A stretch of 64,000 bases of DNA from DATAGZ01 sp036263455 (lineage in GTDB: Bacteria; Pseudomonadota; Alphaproteobacteria; Dongiales; Dongiaceae). The position numbers and the translations under genes are program-made. The notes beneath the pieces were generated by a model that worked only from the letters and a program-made list of their open reading frames with translations, had not been told where the DNA came from and did no database searches. Location: contig DATAGZ010000002.1 in the NCBI GenBank assembly GCA_036263455.1, positions 44,256-108,255 on the forward strand. The letters are read 5' to 3'. Of the stretch, positions 1 through 7,977 are shown in pieces; within the stretch, counting starts at the first letter, position 1; each line of letters begins with the position of its first letter.

Positions 1-1347
1 AAGACGACGTCGCTGCTCTGCGCTCCGCTGCGGGCGGGAGACCGCGTGCTGGGCGCGGTGGAGATCGTCAACAAACGCACCCAGGCCCGTTTCGATGCCC
101 AGGACGAAGCCTTGCTGCGGGTGGCCGCGTCCGCCGCAGCGCTCGCGATCAGTCATGCCCGCCTGGCCGAGCAACTGATTGCCCAGGAAGGACTCAAACG
201 CGAAGTGGAGCTGGCCGCGCGCATTCAGCAATCGCTACTGCCCCCCATCGATCCGGACTTGCCCCTGCGTGGGGTCAATCTTCCGGCGCGCCAAGTATCT
301 GGCGATTTCTTCGATTATTTCGCCCTTCCCGATGGGCGCATCACTTTTGCCTTGGGCGACGTATCGGGCAAGGGCGTGAACGCGGCCCTTCTGATGGCGA
401 AAACGGCGAGCCTGCTGCGCTGTTTGGGCAAGGCGGTTAGCGACCCGGGACGCCTGCTCAGTCTCGTCAATCGCGAGATCTGCGATACCCAGGCCGAAGG
501 CATGTTCGTCACCTGCATCGTCGGCTACATCGATCCCGAGCGGCGCGAGATCTGCCTGGCCAATGCCGGCCACTTGCCCGCCCTCTTCTGGACACCCGAC
601 GGAAAGATCCGATACCTCCCCGCCGAGGCACCGCCGCTCGGCCTGCTCGCCGATGCGTATTTCGAACCGGAGATTCATCCGACCCTCGATGGCCAGCTTC
701 TCCTCTATACGGATGGGTTGAGCGAAGCATCCCTGCAGCCCGGCCACGAAAACGAGCTCGGCATCGATGGCGTGGCCGCCCTGTTCGCGCGCGTGGCCGA
801 CCGGCCGCTCGATACGCGGCTCAGCGAGATCCTGCACGGCGCCGGCCTGACCGCCGAGAACGTGCGAGACGATGCCACGCTCCTTCTGCTCGATACCGCT
901 TCCCTGCCCGTCCGGGTCCGCGAGGACGAGCCCGCCAGCGATCAGCACGTCCACTTGACCATTAATGCCGATCCCAAGAATCTCCGTCTGGTGCGCGGTC
1001 TGGTTCTCGCGGCTGCCCAGGGTTTTCCCGCAACCGAGATCGACGATATTCTGGTCGCGGTGAGCGAAGCGCTGGAAAATATCATGCTGCACGGCTATCG
1101 CGGCGACCGCCAAGGACGGATCGACATCCAGATCATTCCCCAGCCAGACGGTATGGTCTTTCGCCTGCGCGATTACGCACCGCCGATCGATACCGCCAAG
1201 ATCAAGCCGCGCGCGCTCGACGATATCCGCCCTGGCGGGTTGGGGACTCATTTCATCGCCCACGTCATGGACCGGATCAGTTATCTTCCCGCGCCAGGGG
1301 GTCGCGGAAATATTTTGGAGCTGGTCAAGCGTCGCCCTCATAAATAA
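1..1347 (+). CDS. SpoIIE/PP2C-type phosphatase with GAF and anti-sigma kinase-like domains (5' end missing)
   Basis: The reading frame is open from the first base of the window, so the start lies upstream; 448 residues are visible. The first roughly 55 residues look like the end of a GAF sensor domain. A PP2C/SpoIIE phosphatase domain follows, with the acidic metal-binding motifs SGDFFD and GDVSGKG (visible residues about 100-125), LYTDG and DDATLLLL. The last roughly 120 residues are an HATPase domain of the RsbW type, with the N-box-like VSEALENIMLHGY. Proteins of this architecture act in partner-switching control of anti-sigma factor antagonists. No such partner is in the window. A GTG at 46 is only an internal codon, because it would cut the GAF domain. 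Confidence 0.88.
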   Translation, partial: KTTSLLCAPLRAGDRVLGAVEIVNKRTQARFDAQDEALLRVAASAAALAISHARLAEQLIAQEGLKREVELAARIQQSLLPPIDPDLPLRGVNLPARQVSGDFFDYFALPDGRITFALGDVSGKGVNAALLMAKTASLLRCLGKAVSDPGRLLSLVNREICDTQAEGMFVTCIVGYIDPERREICLANAGHLPALFWTPDGKIRYLPAEAPPLGLLADAYFEPEIHPTLDGQLLLYTDGLSEASLQPGHENELGIDGVAALFARVADRPLDTRLSEILHGAGLTAENVRDDATLLLLDTASLPVRVREDEPASDQHVHLTINADPKNLRLVRGLVLAAAQGFPATEIDDILVAVSEALENIMLHGYRGDRQGRIDIQIIPQPDGMVFRLRDYAPPIDTAKIKPRALDDIRPGGLGTHFIAHVMDRISYLPAPGGRGNILELVKRRPHK

Positions 1348-1510
1348 TTGTGTTCCCGGTGCGGCTTGACAGAAGAGGGTGCGCGGGCTTTGCTGACGCT
1401 ATCGCCATGGACCGCCTCGATCGCCTTCTTGCCCACCGTCTCGCTCGTCCGCAAGAGGTCCTGTCTCGCGGAAAAGAGAGAGCACACGCGAAGAATCGGA
1501 CGGAAGAGCG

Positions 1511-2401
1511 TTGAAAAGCGCGGTCTGCCTCATGGTCAAGAACGAGGAGCATGACCTCGCCGAATGGCTGGCCTTCCATCACATCATTGGTTTCGATGCC
1601 TGTGTGGTCTTCGATCACGAATCGACCGACGGCACGGATCGCGTCCTAGCGAAGGCGGCGAGAGTACAAGATGTGCGGGTGATCCGCTGGCGCTCGAAAC
1701 AACCGGATGCCCAAACCACCGCCTATCGCGAGTGCTTGCGGCGCTTCAAGCGCCACTTCGATTGGATCGCCTTCCTGGATTCCGACGAGTTCTTGATTCC
1801 CAAGGGCGAGCCGACCGTTCGCCCCATGCTCGAGCGCCTGTCGCGCCATAGCCAGATCGCCATCAATGAGGCGTTTTTCGGCACGTCAGGCCACGACCGG
1901 TTTCCTCTCGGCCTGGTCCTCGAATCCTTTCGGCGCCGCGCGGAAAACGGCTTCGATCCCAACAATCTGGTCAAGCCGATCGTGCGGCCCTCCCACGTGC
2001 GCCGGGTGGTCAATCCCCATGCCTTCGAAGTTTCCGGCACCACCGTCACGCCGTCCGGCCAACCCGCCGAATGGACGGACACGTTTGGAAAGCTCAAGAG
2101 CCCGCCGGACTATGCGCGCTGTCAAGTGAATCATTATTTTCTGCGCTCGCGGCAACATTGGGAAAACAAGCTGCGCCGCAGCTATCCCAACCCGAACGAT
2201 GCGCGCGCCCCGGCGCACTTCGCCTGGTACGATCGTAACGAAATCGAGGATGGAAGCGCGGATCCCTATATCGAGGCCACGCGACGCCAGCGCGACCGCA
2301 TTCTCGCGGCGCGAACAGGAGGGTCGCTGCTGTCTCGGTTTTTTCCTGCCACGGTTGCGCGCCGCCTCGCGGTGAGGAAGGCAGAGAAGCGGCAATGGTG
2401 A
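1511..2401 (+). CDS. Glycosyltransferase, family 2-like
   Basis: A 296-residue cytosolic protein with a GT-A type fold. The first strand carries CLMVKNE (residues 6-12), followed by DHESTDGT (35-42) and an acidic metal/nucleotide-sugar site LDSDEF (89-94). It resembles the Glyco_tranf_2_4 / GT92-like group, which often acts on surface polysaccharides; substrate unknown. The start is TTG at 1511, chosen because the next in-frame ATG (1532) would delete most of the first beta strand. The TTG overlaps the stop of a 35-codon basic ORF (1407-1514). The 163-base gap upstream holds no recognisable gene otherwise. The next gene begins 31 bases downstream. Confidence 0.8.
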   Translation: MKSAVCLMVKNEEHDLAEWLAFHHIIGFDACVVFDHESTDGTDRVLAKAARVQDVRVIRWRSKQPDAQTTAYRECLRRFKRHFDWIAFLDSDEFLIPKGEPTVRPMLERLSRHSQIAINEAFFGTSGHDRFPLGLVLESFRRRAENGFDPNNLVKPIVRPSHVRRVVNPHAFEVSGTTVTPSGQPAEWTDTFGKLKSPPDYARCQVNHYFLRSRQHWENKLRRSYPNPNDARAPAHFAWYDRNEIEDGSADPYIEATRRQRDRILAARTGGSLLSRFFPATVARRLAVRKAEKRQW

Positions 2402-2432
2402 CAGCCCTGTCGCCAACGGCTACAACGCCCGC

Positions 2433-3299
2433 ATGGCCGTTCTCGCGCATCTTTCCGACCCTCATCTCGGCCCACTGCCGCGTACTCCTTGGACTGCCCT
2501 GCTGAATAAGCGCCTGAGCGGTTTTCTTTCCTGGCAGACCAAGCGCCGGTTTTTATATCAAGAAGAACCGCGCCGCGCGATCCTCGCCGACCTCCGCGCG
2601 CACGCGCCAGGCCATATCGCCGTCACCGGCGATCTCATCAATCTTTCTCTCCGCGCGGAATACCCGCCTGCTTTGAACTGGCTTAGAAGACTCGGGACCG
2701 CCCAAGAGGTCAGCCTGGTTCCCGGCAATCACGATTGCTACGTGCCGGTCCAGCCCGGCAAAAAGGCCTGGGCAGAGTACATGGGTGGCGATGATTTTCC
2801 CTATCTGCGGCGCTGGGGAGAGGTCGCGCTGATTGGCGTGACCACAGCGGTGCCGATGCCTGTCTTTCTCGCCGCCGGCCGGATGGGACAAGACCAAGGT
2901 GAACGCCTCCGCCGGCTGTTGAGGGAAAGCCGTGGTCTGTTCCGCGTCGTCATGATGCACCATCCGCCTTATGGCGAGCGCCGATTCTGGCGCAAGGCCC
3001 TGCACGACGCCGCGGAATTTCGGGCAATCGTCGCCGCGGAAGGCGCGGAATTGATCCTGCACGGTCACATGCACCGCACCATGATGCGCACGATTCCCGC
3101 GGCAGGAAAGGTCTGCCCCGTGATTGGGGTCGCCTCCTGCGCGGCGGTGATTTCAAATCACGTCGAGCCTGCCGCCTATCATCTCTACGACATTGCGCGC
3201 GACGGGTCCGGCTGGCTCGTCCAAACACGCGTCCGTGGCCTTGCCCCGCATCAGAGTGCTGTCGCCGAGCGTGGGCGGTTTACCCTCCGGATCGCTTGA
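2433..3299 (+). CDS. Calcineurin-like metallophosphoesterase
   Basis: A 288-residue binuclear metallophosphoesterase. All signature blocks are present in order: SDPHLG (residues 8-13), TGDL (65-68), GNHD (98-101), the histidine pair of MMHHPP (175-180) and HGHMH (211-215). The family hydrolyses phosphomonoesters or phosphodiesters, and members include UDP-diacylglucosamine hydrolase and cyclic-nucleotide phosphodiesterases; the sequence alone does not fix the substrate. No signal peptide, so probably cytosolic. It lies 33 bases upstream of the HIT gene that opens the overlapping lipid-type operon, and could release a phosphate or nucleotide in that pathway. This link is inference from position. 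Confidence 0.85.
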   Translation: MAVLAHLSDPHLGPLPRTPWTALLNKRLSGFLSWQTKRRFLYQEEPRRAILADLRAHAPGHIAVTGDLINLSLRAEYPPALNWLRRLGTAQEVSLVPGNHDCYVPVQPGKKAWAEYMGGDDFPYLRRWGEVALIGVTTAVPMPVFLAAGRMGQDQGERLRRLLRESRGLFRVVMMHHPPYGERRFWRKALHDAAEFRAIVAAEGAELILHGHMHRTMMRTIPAAGKVCPVIGVASCAAVISNHVEPAAYHLYDIARDGSGWLVQTRVRGLAPHQSAVAERGRFTLRIA

Positions 3300-3332
3300 C
3301 AGAGGCACGCGCGCCCGCCAGTTTCGCCGATC

Positions 3333-3764
3333 ATGCCCTCCGCCAACCCTACCATGGTGAAGTTCGGCTATCCCAATACGCTCGTAGGGGAGACGCTGCA
3401 TTGGTCGCTGCTGGTGCGACCACAGCAAGCGACCTTGGGCGCGATGGTTGCGGTATGCCGGGAGGCCGCTCTGGCTTTCGATTCTCTATCCGCGGCGGCG
3501 TTCAGCGATCTCCAGGCCATGACCCAGGGCATTCGCCGCGTTCTGGACGGCACGTTCGCGCCCGACAAGCTCAATTATGTCATGCTGATGATGGTCGATC
3601 CCGACGTGCATTTTCATGTCCTCCCCCGTTACGCGACTGAGCGCTTCTGGAATGGCGGCCGATACCAGGACCCTTACTGGCCCAAGCCGGTAGATCTGAC
3701 CCAGCCGCCACCCGCCACCCCCGACATCGCGGCGCTCACGGCATTTTTGAGAGCGCGCTGGTGA
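3333..3764 (+). CDS. HIT-family protein with variant histidine triad
   Basis: A 143-residue HIT-fold protein, a family of nucleotide hydrolases and transferases acting on NMP-linked substrates. The signature reads DVHFHVLPR at residues 91-99. Aligned with the usual HxHxHxxPR, the first histidine is replaced by Asp91, while the nucleophilic middle histidine (His93) and the third (His95) remain. The family is usually 110-150 residues, so length is normal. Start ATG 3333; ATG 3354 is possible. The stop overlaps the GTG start of the next gene (GTGA), which points to translational coupling with the LptF-like permease. It may act on a CDP- or NDP-linked intermediate of the same operon; that is inference. 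Confidence 0.82.
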   Translation: MPSANPTMVKFGYPNTLVGETLHWSLLVRPQQATLGAMVAVCREAALAFDSLSAAAFSDLQAMTQGIRRVLDGTFAPDKLNYVMLMMVDPDVHFHVLPRYATERFWNGGRYQDPYWPKPVDLTQPPPATPDIAALTAFLRARW

Positions 3765-4948
3765 TCCGGCGCATCGATCGTTACCTGCTTGCCCGTGTAT
3801 GCTGGCCTCTGTTAGGCGCCGTCGCCATCGCGCTTGCCGCGTTGTTGCTCGAAAGGTTGATCCGCCTGCTCGACCTGCTCGCCAATAAGGGTGGGCCGCT
3901 GGGACTGATCGTGGAGATGCTCGGTAATTTGGTGCCGCACTACCTTGAGCTCGCTCTGCCGGTGGCCCTCTTCATTGGCACTCTCTATGCGGCGATGCGC
4001 TTTTCCCACGATAACGAGCTGGACGCGATGCGCTCGGCCGGCCTGTCGCTTGGACGGTTGATCCGGCCGATCATGATCGTAACGGTGGGCCTTGCTCTCT
4101 TCTGTTTCTATATCCTGGGCTATCTCGAACCCTATACCCGCTACGGCTATCGCGCGTTGCTGTATCTCGTCACCGAGACGGCATGGGATACCGCGCTTGA
4201 ACGCGGCAGCTTCTTTACCGGCTTCGACGGCAAGACGATCCTGATCGGCAATATCTCCAATGGCGGCAAGCTGCTTTCGCGGATTTTCGTCGATGAGGGC
4301 GGCGGCGGCACCAATCAGATCACGATCACGGCGCGCCAGGGGAGCTTGCAGCGCGATCCCGAGAACTACACGCTGCATCTTCTTCTGCGCGACGGCGTCA
4401 GGCTGGAAACTTCGACTACCTACGATCACAGTCCGGCGCATTTCGATGAACTCGATATTCCGCTCTTCACCCATACGCCCGAACCGTTCCGCGAGCGGGG
4501 CGGCAGGGAGACCGAACTCGATTACGGCGAGCTCCTCAAAGCCTATCGCGACCACGATCCCCTCATTAGCCGCAAAGCACTGAAGGCGGAGCTTCATGGG
4601 CGAATAACGCGCGCGCTGAGCGTCCTGTTCCTGCCCCTGCTGGCGGCGCCGATCGGCATTTCGTCGCGGCGTACCGCGCGTTCGCTGCGCGTCCTCGTCG
4701 GCCTCGTTTTGCTCATCGGCTATTATCAGCTGTTGGGTTTTGGAGAAAATCTTGTCGTGGACGGCCGCACGAATGCCTTCGTCGCCATATGGCTGCCCTT
4801 CGCCATTCTCGCCTTGGGGAGCAGCTGGCTGTTCTTCCTCACTTCCAGCCGGCCCGGCCAGGACAGCTTCGGCATTCTCTTCGATACGCTGGACCGAGTG
4901 GTGAGAAAAATCCGCCGATGGCTTTTTCGAGAGACTCGCCCGGCATGA
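3761..4948 (+). CDS. LptF-like permease (YjgP/YjgQ family)
   Basis: A 395-residue inner-membrane protein of the LptF/LptG family, starting at GTG 3761. Two transmembrane segments near residues 15-75 and one near 100-125 precede a periplasmic beta-jellyroll-like region (about 130-265), and three more helices follow (about 285-375). In LPS export, LptF and LptG form the membrane part of the LptB2FG extractor and hand lipid to LptC. It overlaps the next gene, its LptG-like partner, by ATGA. The pair sits inside a lipid-modification operon rather than beside pepA or lptD, so it may be a paralogue for another lipid. The possibility that it is the only, canonical lptF cannot be excluded here. Confidence 0.85.
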   Translation: MIRRIDRYLLARVCWPLLGAVAIALAALLLERLIRLLDLLANKGGPLGLIVEMLGNLVPHYLELALPVALFIGTLYAAMRFSHDNELDAMRSAGLSLGRLIRPIMIVTVGLALFCFYILGYLEPYTRYGYRALLYLVTETAWDTALERGSFFTGFDGKTILIGNISNGGKLLSRIFVDEGGGGTNQITITARQGSLQRDPENYTLHLLLRDGVRLETSTTYDHSPAHFDELDIPLFTHTPEPFRERGGRETELDYGELLKAYRDHDPLISRKALKAELHGRITRALSVLFLPLLAAPIGISSRRTARSLRVLVGLVLLIGYYQLLGFGENLVVDGRTNAFVAIWLPFAILALGSSWLFFLTSSRPGQDSFGILFDTLDRVVRKIRRWLFRETRPA

Positions 4949-6033
4949 GATGCTTCTTGCGCTACGTTTCACGGCTGTTTGTCGAATACCTTATCCTGGT
5001 CTGGGTGGGGTTCACCGCGCTATTGCAGATCTTCGACCTGCTCTCTAATTCCGATGAGATCCAGCAGCGCTTTCCGGGATCCTTCACCCATATCGCTACC
5101 TACGCGCTGTGGCGCATTCCATCCATTGCGAGCTTTCTGCTCCCCTTTGCCGTGCTGCTTGCCTTGTTGCTCACGCTGAGCCGGCTCGAACGGAATTCCG
5201 AAATTCTCGCCTATAAGGCAGCGGGCGCCCCATACAGCTTCGTGCTTCTGGCCTTGATGCCGGCGGTAAGCGCCGTCGCGATACTGCATTTTTTCATGGC
5301 CGATAGATTCGTCCCTTATTCCGTCGCCCATCTCGAAAAAGCCGGCCTTAACCTGGCGATCGATCAGGCAGCCGACAATACCGCCCTTCCGGTCTGGCGC
5401 AGAGACGGCAACACCGTGATCCGTGTGGGCACCGTCTGGCTCGAAGGCATATTGCTTGCCCACCCCAATCTCTATTTTCGCGCTCCGGACGGAACGCTGG
5501 AACAGGTCCTGTTCGCCAATCGGGCAGCGTACGAGCCGCGTAACAAAGTATGGCATTTCTACGATGTCCATGGGATTGATTTGCGTGCATCGGCCGATCA
5601 GCGCCAAAGCTGGCAGGCGGACTATTACTGGCAATCCAGCCTCGTGCCCAATGATTTTGCCGGATTGAGCGAGAAGCCCGAGAGCCTCACCTTCAAACAG
5701 ATCGCAAGCTATGCCTTGGGGGACCGGACCGGGCCGAGGCCGGCCTATTTTTACACGACCTGGCTGTTCCGACGCTTTCTCCTCCCGATCAGTACGCTCC
5801 TGATGGTCCTGCTTGCCGCACCGGTCGCGCAAGCCCTCCAGCGGCGCGACCGCTCGTTGACCTTGGGCATGACCGCGGGCTTTCTGCTCGGCTTCCTTTA
5901 TTTCATCGCGGATGGCATGTCGCTCTCGCTGGGCGAATCGGGTGCGCTTCCGCCCTTTCTTGCCGCCAGCCTTCCTATTCTGCTATTCGCCTCGCTGGGC
6001 GGCCTCGCTTTGATCCGCGCGGAAGGCTATTGA
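4945..6033 (+). CDS. LptG-like permease (YjgP/YjgQ family)
   Basis: A 362-residue inner-membrane protein with the same layout as its upstream neighbour: three N-terminal helices (roughly 10-125), a periplasmic domain (roughly 130-265) and three C-terminal helices. Start ATG 4945 was chosen because it overlaps the LptF-like stop as ATGA and gives the usual family length; an ATG at 4918 would add nine residues inside the upstream gene, and longer frames are unsupported. It would form a heterodimer with the LptF-like protein and an LptB-type ATPase, which is not in the window. Its TGA overlaps the next ATG (TGATG), so it is coupled to the CDP-alcohol phosphotransferase gene. Confidence 0.85.
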   Translation: MRCFLRYVSRLFVEYLILVWVGFTALLQIFDLLSNSDEIQQRFPGSFTHIATYALWRIPSIASFLLPFAVLLALLLTLSRLERNSEILAYKAAGAPYSFVLLALMPAVSAVAILHFFMADRFVPYSVAHLEKAGLNLAIDQAADNTALPVWRRDGNTVIRVGTVWLEGILLAHPNLYFRAPDGTLEQVLFANRAAYEPRNKVWHFYDVHGIDLRASADQRQSWQADYYWQSSLVPNDFAGLSEKPESLTFKQIASYALGDRTGPRPAYFYTTWLFRRFLLPISTLLMVLLAAPVAQALQRRDRSLTLGMTAGFLLGFLYFIADGMSLSLGESGALPPFLAASLPILLFASLGGLALIRAEGY

Positions 6034-7187
6034 TGATTCTTCTCCTGATCGGCCATAGAGACGCGCCGCTGGTTTTCGGCCTGACCGTCCTGGAACGGCA
6101 TGTTCGGGCCGTCCGCAAGGCTGGTTTCGATCCGCAAGCCCTCATCGTCGAGGCCGCGCCTTCGCTTGATCTTCCCGACCGGATCGACCACGTGCCGGTG
6201 AAGCGGGCCGAGGGCGCGCGCCTGGCAGAGATCGTCGCGGACGAGGCACCCGTCCTGCTGCTGGAGGCGAACAGCATCGTGGATTGGCGCCTGATCGCCC
6301 AGCTCGGCGCGGCCGGAAAACCGGCGATTGCGCGTGACGGCGGGGGTTTTTGCGCATTCCTTTCCGATTCCCGGGCGTTCGCCGGCGCGACCATCGCCGA
6401 GACGCTCGCCGCATTGCCGGCCTTCACCCAGGAAGATTTTCGGGGATTCATCGCCAAGCTCCGGCGCACGCAGCCCTTCTATATCCTGCCTGCGCGCAAT
6501 GAGGATGACCGATCAAAGGCGGAGCGCTTCCTTTTCTGGTCCAATTACAAAGGATCGACGGACCTGTTCACGCGGTACGTCTATCCGCCTCTCGTATGGC
6601 TGCTGCTGCGTCCGCTCGCGCGCCTGCGCGTCGATCCCAACATCGTGACCTGGATCAGCGTGGCATTGACGCTGCTCGCCGTTCCGCTTTTCGCTCTTGG
6701 CCATTTCACGCTTGGTTTTATCTGTGCCTACGGCATGAGCGTGCTCGATTCGGTCGATGGCAAGCTCGCCCGCTTGACTTTCGCCGATTCCAAGTTCGGC
6801 CATTACCTCGATCACGGGCTGGACGTTATCCACCCACCGCTCTGGTACTTCGCCTGGGCCATCGGATTGGCCCGGCTCAGCCATCACGACGCGCTTCCGG
6901 CAGTGGCGGCGCTGCTCTGCCTGTTCTATGTCATGGATCGGCTGATTCTGCTCATTTATCCGACCCTTTACGGCAGGGGCCTGCACAATCATGCGCGGAT
7001 CGATGCCCTGCTGCGGGCCATCATCGCGCGGCGCAATATCAACCTGCCGCTCTTCACCGCCGGCTATTATCTGGGCGTCGGCGAGCCGGTCTATTTCCTC
7101 ATCCTGTTCTGGACCATGGCGACCTGCCTTTATCACGGGCTGCGCACTGTTTATGTCGTCACGCTCGATCCCCCTCGCCTTGCCTAA
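6033..7187 (+). CDS. CDP-alcohol phosphotransferase with N-terminal degenerate nucleotidyltransferase-like domain
   Basis: A 384-residue two-part protein. The C-terminal half is a membrane CDP-alcohol phosphotransferase with the complete signature D-x2-DG-x2-AR-x8-G-x3-D-x3-D at residues 239-264 and about six helices. These enzymes move a phospho-alcohol from a CDP-alcohol to an acceptor alcohol or lipid. The first roughly 150 residues look like a nucleotidyltransferase fold (strand, then VLERHVRAVRKAGF) but lack the GxGxR...K active-site motif. The layout recalls the bifunctional inositol-1-phosphate cytidylyltransferase / di-inositol-phosphate phosphate synthase, with an apparently inactive first domain. 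Active nucleotidyltransferases are encoded separately at 9111 and 9831. Start ATG 6033 overlaps the LptG-like stop. Confidence 0.85.
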   Translation: MILLLIGHRDAPLVFGLTVLERHVRAVRKAGFDPQALIVEAAPSLDLPDRIDHVPVKRAEGARLAEIVADEAPVLLLEANSIVDWRLIAQLGAAGKPAIARDGGGFCAFLSDSRAFAGATIAETLAALPAFTQEDFRGFIAKLRRTQPFYILPARNEDDRSKAERFLFWSNYKGSTDLFTRYVYPPLVWLLLRPLARLRVDPNIVTWISVALTLLAVPLFALGHFTLGFICAYGMSVLDSVDGKLARLTFADSKFGHYLDHGLDVIHPPLWYFAWAIGLARLSHHDALPAVAALLCLFYVMDRLILLIYPTLYGRGLHNHARIDALLRAIIARRNINLPLFTAGYYLGVGEPVYFLILFWTMATCLYHGLRTVYVVTLDPPRLA

Positions 7188-7213
7188 GGGCGAGGGTTTG
7201 GATATGGTGGGCC

Positions 7214-7972
7214 ATGGTTTGGGGTTTCTGGAAGAATCGCACGCATAACCTGGCGCGGATGAGCCTGCGCGAGCTGGTATTCGCCTATGCCACCTATCCG
7301 GCCGTGCTCGTCTATGCCGCGCTCGCGCTCGGGGCGCTGGTGATTGCCTTTCGCAAGCCGGCGAGCGGGACAGCGCTCGGCCTCGCGGTCTTGCTGACCA
7401 TTCTGGTCTATCCCCTCGTCTGGTACATGCTGCACCGCTTCGTGCTGCACGGGCAGTTCCTGTATCGCTCGGCCCTGACCGCGCGGGTGTGGAAACGCAT
7501 CCATTTCGATCATCACCAGGACCCGCACAATCTGGTGGTGCTGTTCGGTGCGCTCTATACGACGCTCCCGACCATCGCCCTGGTCACCCTGCCCATCGGC
7601 TGGGCCCTGGGCGGCGGCGCGGCCGCGGCCATGGCGTTTGCCACGGGCATCCTCTGGACCTGCTTTTATGAATTCTGCCATTGCGTACAACATCTGAATA
7701 CCGCACCCAAGACCGCTTTTTTCAAGCGCATCAAGCAATGGCACCTCGCCCATCATTTCCATAATGAACAGGGCAATTACGGCATCACCAATTATTTCTG
7801 GGACAGGCTATTCGGCACCTTCTACGACCGCCCCGCCAATCGGCCCAAGAGCGCAACGGTCTTCAATATCGGCTATACGGAGGAGATGGCGCGCCGCTAT
7901 CCCTGGGTGAGCATGCACTCCTCAGGCTCGCGCGGCGACGGCAATCCCCGCCGCTTCCGCGTTCCATCCTGA
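7214..7972 (+). CDS. Sterol desaturase / fatty acid hydroxylase superfamily membrane enzyme
   Basis: A 252-residue integral membrane di-iron enzyme. It carries the full histidine set: HRFVLH (residues 74-79), HFDHH (97-101), H156 and H160, and HLAHHFH (177-183), followed by NYG and WDRLFGT typical of the superfamily. About four hydrophobic segments are visible (25-45, 55-75, 110-135, 140-155). Members hydroxylate or desaturate sterols, fatty acids or the acyl and sphingoid chains of ceramides. Start ATG 7214 was chosen as the first ATG after the upstream stop that leaves an intact N-terminus. It lies 26 bases after the phosphotransferase gene and 5 bases before the ceramide-synthase-like gene. 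A role in lipid chain hydroxylation is inference. Confidence 0.87.
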   Translation: MVWGFWKNRTHNLARMSLRELVFAYATYPAVLVYAALALGALVIAFRKPASGTALGLAVLLTILVYPLVWYMLHRFVLHGQFLYRSALTARVWKRIHFDHHQDPHNLVVLFGALYTTLPTIALVTLPIGWALGGGAAAAMAFATGILWTCFYEFCHCVQHLNTAPKTAFFKRIKQWHLAHHFHNEQGNYGITNYFWDRLFGTFYDRPANRPKSATVFNIGYTEEMARRYPWVSMHSSGSRGDGNPRRFRVPS

Positions 7973-7977
7973 GCACC

